A stretch of 64,000 nt of DNA, from NCBI GenBank assembly GCA_911728435.2, contig OU452198.1:30037902-30101901 (forward strand), read 5' to 3'. Of this stretch, positions 60,736-64,000 are shown one piece after another. The translations under genes were made by a program, and so were the position numbers. Below the pieces are notes generated by a model. That model was not told the DNA's origin and did no database searches. It saw only the letters and a list, made by a program, of their open reading frames with translations. How positions within the stretch are numbered: the first letter of the stretch is position 1; the number at the start of each line of letters is the position of its first letter. The stretch comes from Apoderus coryli (taxonomy: Eukaryota > Arthropoda > Insecta > Coleoptera > Attelabidae).

Positions 60736-61319
60736 AAAACTAGTTAACAAATTAGAAAATTACATGTATAAAACATTAAGTATTAAGGTAATTAACTTCA
60801 TCCTAGTTAAAACTACAAATATACAGTGTATCCTCCAAGTATGCACCATAAATATGGGAAACTTGTTTATTAAGGGGTTGTTCACAAAAAGTTATTCTTG
60901 GTAAAAGTTTGTGCATCACCTAAAACTAAACATAAAATGTAGTAAAATACACATATCTTACGAGGAGCCTTCAAAAATTTGATTTTGAGACAAGAGTAAA
61001 GTACCCTTAGTTGGAAAATCTCGTGAAACGTTAATACTTAGAAAAATTGTGCAGCATGAAAAAATACATCTAGATTTGAAGTCACAGCCATCTAAGTGAA
61101 ATTTAATACTTTTAAAATGGGCACTACCAAAAATTTGTTTTGTTATAACAATAGACAACATCCTGTAAACGACGGTTGACTTATAAAGCCTGTAATAAAA
61201 TAAAAAATAATTTCGTGGCACAGCGGACAAAATTACTGGTCTTACCTACACAAGGTATTTTGTTTAATTTAGCAGGGCCTCAGTCTAATAGTAGAACCAG
61301 ACTGAAGCATGTGTCGACA

Positions 61320-61367
61320 GATACTGACGAATTCGTTTCGCTCTTATTATGAGCTCGTCAGAGTACC
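61320..61367 (-). ncRNA. Hammerhead ribozyme, complete
   Basis: Reading on the - strand: stem I strand GGTACT, core CTGACGA (61355-61361), stem II GCTC / GAGC around a 7-nt loop, GAAA (61336-61339), stem III palindrome CGAATTCG with the A-U core pair, cleavage triplet GTC, then AGTATC. AGTATC pairs with GGTACT over 6 bp (one G-U). All invariant core bases (C3 U4 G5 A6, G8 A9, G12 A13 A14) are present. Cleavage would fall between 61326 and 61325. The sequence shows the fold; activity is inferred. Confidence 0.82.
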
Positions 61368-61484
61368 ATAGTCGTTGCTCACCTACAATATCGGCCTGCA
61401 TTTAAGCACAGTGAGATATACAACAGTAGACATATTATGTAAACCGTACCATCTACATACACATAGTAATGCATATCCCACCAT

Positions 61485-62425
61485 TAGTGATGCACGGTCC
61501 GAATATTACCATCAGAATTTCCGGTTATATTACGTAATATTATGTAATATTACCTCTACCATCCGGTAACGTTACATTGTTACTGTAGTATTTCCGAAAA
61601 ATTTCGTTAATTTTCGGGGTAATATTCCCGGTAATATTCGCTTCAATATTACGTTAAAGTTGGTACCTAACTTGTTTCAACATGCTGCAACACGTCTAGT
61701 GATAGCTGTTGCTTAGCTCTTACGCCATCGCTATAATATGTGAAGCTCGTTTACATACGAACTAATCGGAAATTCTCACACAATAACCGTGCCGAAATGA
61801 AAAATGTTGTATTAATGACCCCATCAACAGTTACAAATACTTTTAATGAAACTGAATCTGATTTATCCGAGGATTTGTCTGCGGATGAGGGTTTAGCAAA
61901 TAATGACTATATTTATTTTTACCGACTGAAAACTATTTTTATCATATGTACCTATTCTTTGGCCTATCTAAGAATTGTGTGATTAAGTTTTAACGATTTT
62001 TTTTAGTTTGTGATATGTTGTGATAAAAACACAAGTTACCTTTTTTAATTATTAATCAAGAGTTAATATTTATTTATAAATTTTGTTTTCATATAATCTT
62101 TATGTTTACTACTGCACATCAAAATAATATATTATGTTATTTCTAATAAACATAACCTGCATACTTAACTTATTTTTTTTTATTATAAAATTTGTATTAG
62201 GCATAAAACTATATAGTTTCAGATTTCAGTTTATTTTGTGTTTTATTGACCTTTTAGAGCCATATAATTGAGGCAATTATTGTTTAATTTGTTAAAGCTT
62301 CTTTGCATATTGTAAAACCAGCTTTTTCTAAGTTGTTCAGCAATATTACCTAAAATTACGTAATATTACGTAATATTTCAAATGTTCTTACCAAAAAATA
62401 AATTACCGGTAATTTTGCATCACTA
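61485..62425. mobile_element. hAT deletion derivative with 8-bp target duplication
   Basis: The ends are TAGTGATGCA at 61485 and, inverted, at 62425. They are flanked by perfect 8-bp repeats CCCACCAT (61477-61484 and 62426-62433). TAGTGATGCA termini with 8-bp duplications are typical of hAT elements. Many TTACGTAATATTAC-type subterminal repeats lie near both ends and could be transposase-binding sites. An acidic 80-codon reading (61740-61982) may be a transposase remnant. Confidence 0.88.
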
Positions 62426-62536
62426 CCCACCATACAGAGGCCGAAACAATCCAATGTATAAGTAACACCAGCCGTAGAAATAGAAAATAAAAATAGTGTA
62501 AACACAAAACGCTAGCAGGAGATGGATAACGCCTAT

Positions 62537-62584
62537 GGTACTCTAACGAGCTGATAATATGAGCGAAACGAATTTGTCAGTATC
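62537..62584 (+). ncRNA. Hammerhead ribozyme, mirror copy with mutated core
   Basis: Same layout as 61320-61367 but on + in the opposite arm: GGTACT, CTAACGA, GCT...AGC, GAAA, CGAATTTG, TC, AGTATC. Stem I, GAAA and the GTC triplet are unchanged. The invariant G5 is A, which should abolish or strongly reduce cleavage. Confidence 0.72.
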
Positions 62585-63352
62585 TGTCGACCCATGCCTC
62601 GGTCTGCTTCTACTGAATTAGACTGAGGCCCTGCTAAATTAAACAAAATCCCTTGGGTAGGTAACACCAGTAATTTTGTCCGCTGTGCCACGAAATTATT
62701 TTTCATTTTATTATTATTTACACAAATTCATTGTAAAGTCTGTAATAGTACAAATTACTCAACAATTGTGTCAATTTTTTTGAAAAGTAAAATCATTCCA
62801 AGTTTTTGGTGCAAAGTTATTTTTACTTTTAACACCGAAATACTTACTTTATTTTGATGTTTTGTGATTTAATTATTATTAAATATTAAGTTCCTGTTAC
62901 AATAGTGTATAATTTCGAACAATTTCCGGTGTTATCAAAAATAAAAATGGCTTTGCACCAAAAACTTTGAAAGTTATTTTACTTTTCAAAATAAATTAAC
63001 CGTGATGAACACAATTTTTGTGTCATGTGTAATATTACAGGCTTTTGAAATAAACCATCGTATACACGATGTTATCTGTTTATTGTTTTAGCAAATCTTT
63101 TTTTTAGTAGTCGCAATATAAAAAAAATAGTAAAAACAAAAACTTCACTTAGATGGCCATAAAACTTCAAATCTGATCAAAATCAAATTTTTTAAAGGCT
63201 CCTCTTAAATTATACGTGTTTTACTATATTTTGTTGGTTCATGTTTAGTATCACGGGATGCACAAACGTTTACCAAGAATAACTTTTTGTCAAAAAACAC
63301 TTAATAAACAAGTTTCTCATAATATGGTGCATACTTTGAGGATGACACTGTA

Positions 63353-64000
63353 TATGGAGGCTTCAAAAATTGTTTGACTCTTCCAGATTAGAGAAACTAT
63401 TGGTTTTAGATTTTCTTTCACAAGAGTTTTTAACTAGTAATCTGTGATCTTGAATTGGAAGGTTCTTTGAATGCGAATGGCTTTAAATTCGAAAAGATAT
63501 CGAAAATAGTAGAAATAGTAGTAATGTGAAGTCTTAAGTTGCAGCTTTAAGTTCCAAATGCGTCAAAGCTTTTGTTCAACTCTCGTTGTTCTAAAGTTAA
63601 GTAGTTTCTCAGGAGAGAGGGGCATAATCCTAGTTTTTAAATACCTGATTCAGTTTTATAGCCTACGAAGGCGGTGCGAAAAGTTCCGGCTTGATGAACA
63701 AACACTTTTTTTGGTGGATTTTTTCATTTTATTCCTGAATATAATCGCCATTAAAGCTAGTACACTTTTAATAATTTGGCTTATATGTTTGAACATACAA
63801 GAATTTTGTATTTTTTGCAATCTCTCAGGAGTGTCTTTGCAGTAATAGCATTTGTTTATATTTAATAATCTTAACTAATTTTTCATTGATAGTAAATTTT
63901 AACTTTTACGACAGACAAGACAATCGATGTTCAATAATTTTATTATCACTTTTAAAAATGATGTGACCGTACCTTTTCTCAGAAACTACTGGCTTTAGAA
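63353..64000. other. Sequence beyond the last element
   Basis: No gene or repeat that I recognise. A 95-codon + strand opening at 63558-63845 has no domain and no splice logic. Confidence 0.4.

Larger units (their letters stand above)
55875..59441 (+). mobile_element. P-like DNA transposon with 31-bp perfect termini and a THAP exon
   Basis: The terminal inverted repeats, 55875-55905 and 59411-59441, are 31 bp and identical. They start CAAAGATTAATCTACACAAT. GTACTGG directly flanks both sides (55868-55874 and 59442-59448). A 31-bp terminus beginning CA is also what canonical P elements have. The THAP exon at 57013-57154 would be the transposase N-terminus. The rest, 3.57 kb in total, has no RNase H-like catalytic frame and is riddled with smaller palindromic MITEs. 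Confidence 0.8.
60822..63352. mobile_element. 2.5-kb long-inverted-repeat element with a hammerhead in each arm
   Basis: The ends read inward as TACAGTGTATCCTCCAAGTA and TACAGTGTCATCCTCAAAGT, with TA termini. The arms, 60822-61385 and 62515-63352, are about 560 bp and 840 bp; the right arm carries an extra palindromic insert at 62763-63000. Shared blocks include GCACAGCGGACAAAATTACT and TTTAGCAGGGCC. The centre is occupied by a hAT insertion. There is no reading frame of its own. It could be a foldback DNA element or a pair of inverted Penelope-type terminal repeats. Confidence 0.75.

Noticed and set aside
59590..60085. Tandem repeat as a 5S rRNA cluster
   Set aside because: A short stretch resembles GTTGAATAC of 5S, but the internal promoter boxes and the rest of the gene are absent.
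1..64000. tRNA or rRNA genes, telomeric TTAGG arrays
   Set aside because: I scanned for GGTTCGAATCC-like B boxes, rRNA core motifs and TTAGG runs and found none that hold up.

Overview
This window looks like nuclear DNA from an insect: AT-rich, GT-AG introns of about 55-70 bp beside introns of many kb, and arthropod-type transposons (mariner, Tc1, hAT, PIF/Harbinger, P-like/THAP, pogo, Ty3/gypsy, R1/jockey/RTE-like LINEs). Nothing in it looks prokaryotic. I cannot fix the order or species from sequence alone.

Host genes. Positions 228-781 hold the last coding exon of a short-chain dehydrogenase/reductase gene (+ strand), followed by AATAAA. From about 8090 to 60735 a single + strand gene fills most of the window. 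It encodes a Small G-protein Signaling Modulator (SGSM1/2-type RUN + TBC RabGAP). I could join 19 coding exons with consistent splice phases into 3120 nt, or 1039 residues plus stop. Exon 1 contributes only 13 coding nt (MGAD plus one base) and is followed by a 13.5-kb intron. Both TBC catalytic fingers (IxxDxxR and YxQ) are present. Introns 1, 3, 5, 8, 14 and 18 are packed with transposons; the others are small.

Mobile DNA, left to right. A THAP-bearing P-like element with an 8-bp target duplication lies at 1814-3439, then a mariner broken by a LINE and partly duplicated (4816-7267). Intron 1 holds a young 6.43-kb Ty3/gypsy retrotransposon with apparently identical 275-bp LTRs (9738-16168), inserted into a LINE fragment, all between long inverted repeats (8290-17660). 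It also holds palindromic MITEs, a hAT fragment, a PIF/Harbinger fragment and about 510-540-bp tandem repeats. Intron 3 carries a MITE and dead mariner, Tc1 and LINE pieces. Intron 5 is an 11.6-kb block bounded by inverted CCCTGTTGAAAAT termini, with a 110-bp x 16 array at one end and a 182-bp x about 10 array at the other. Inside is an intact DD41D mariner-like element with 345-bp terminal repeats. Intron 14 holds two copies of a second THAP/P-like family with 7-bp target duplications. Intron 18 holds a pogo-like transposase tail, MITEs, and a long inverted repeat enclosing a 3.57-kb P-like element with 31-bp perfect termini and its own THAP exon. After the gene lies a 2.5-kb inverted-repeat element interrupted by a hAT deletion derivative.

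Most unusual signal. Hammerhead-ribozyme architecture (CUGANGA, stem II, GAAA, short stem III, cleavage triplet, stem I) recurs at five places: 39172-39251 (+), 61320-61367 (-), 62537-62584 (+), and less canonically at 42603-42650 (-) and 31305-31352 (-). The best copy, at 61320-61367, has an intact core and three paired stems. Its mirror copy in the opposite arm of the same inverted-repeat element keeps the stems but has a substituted core base.
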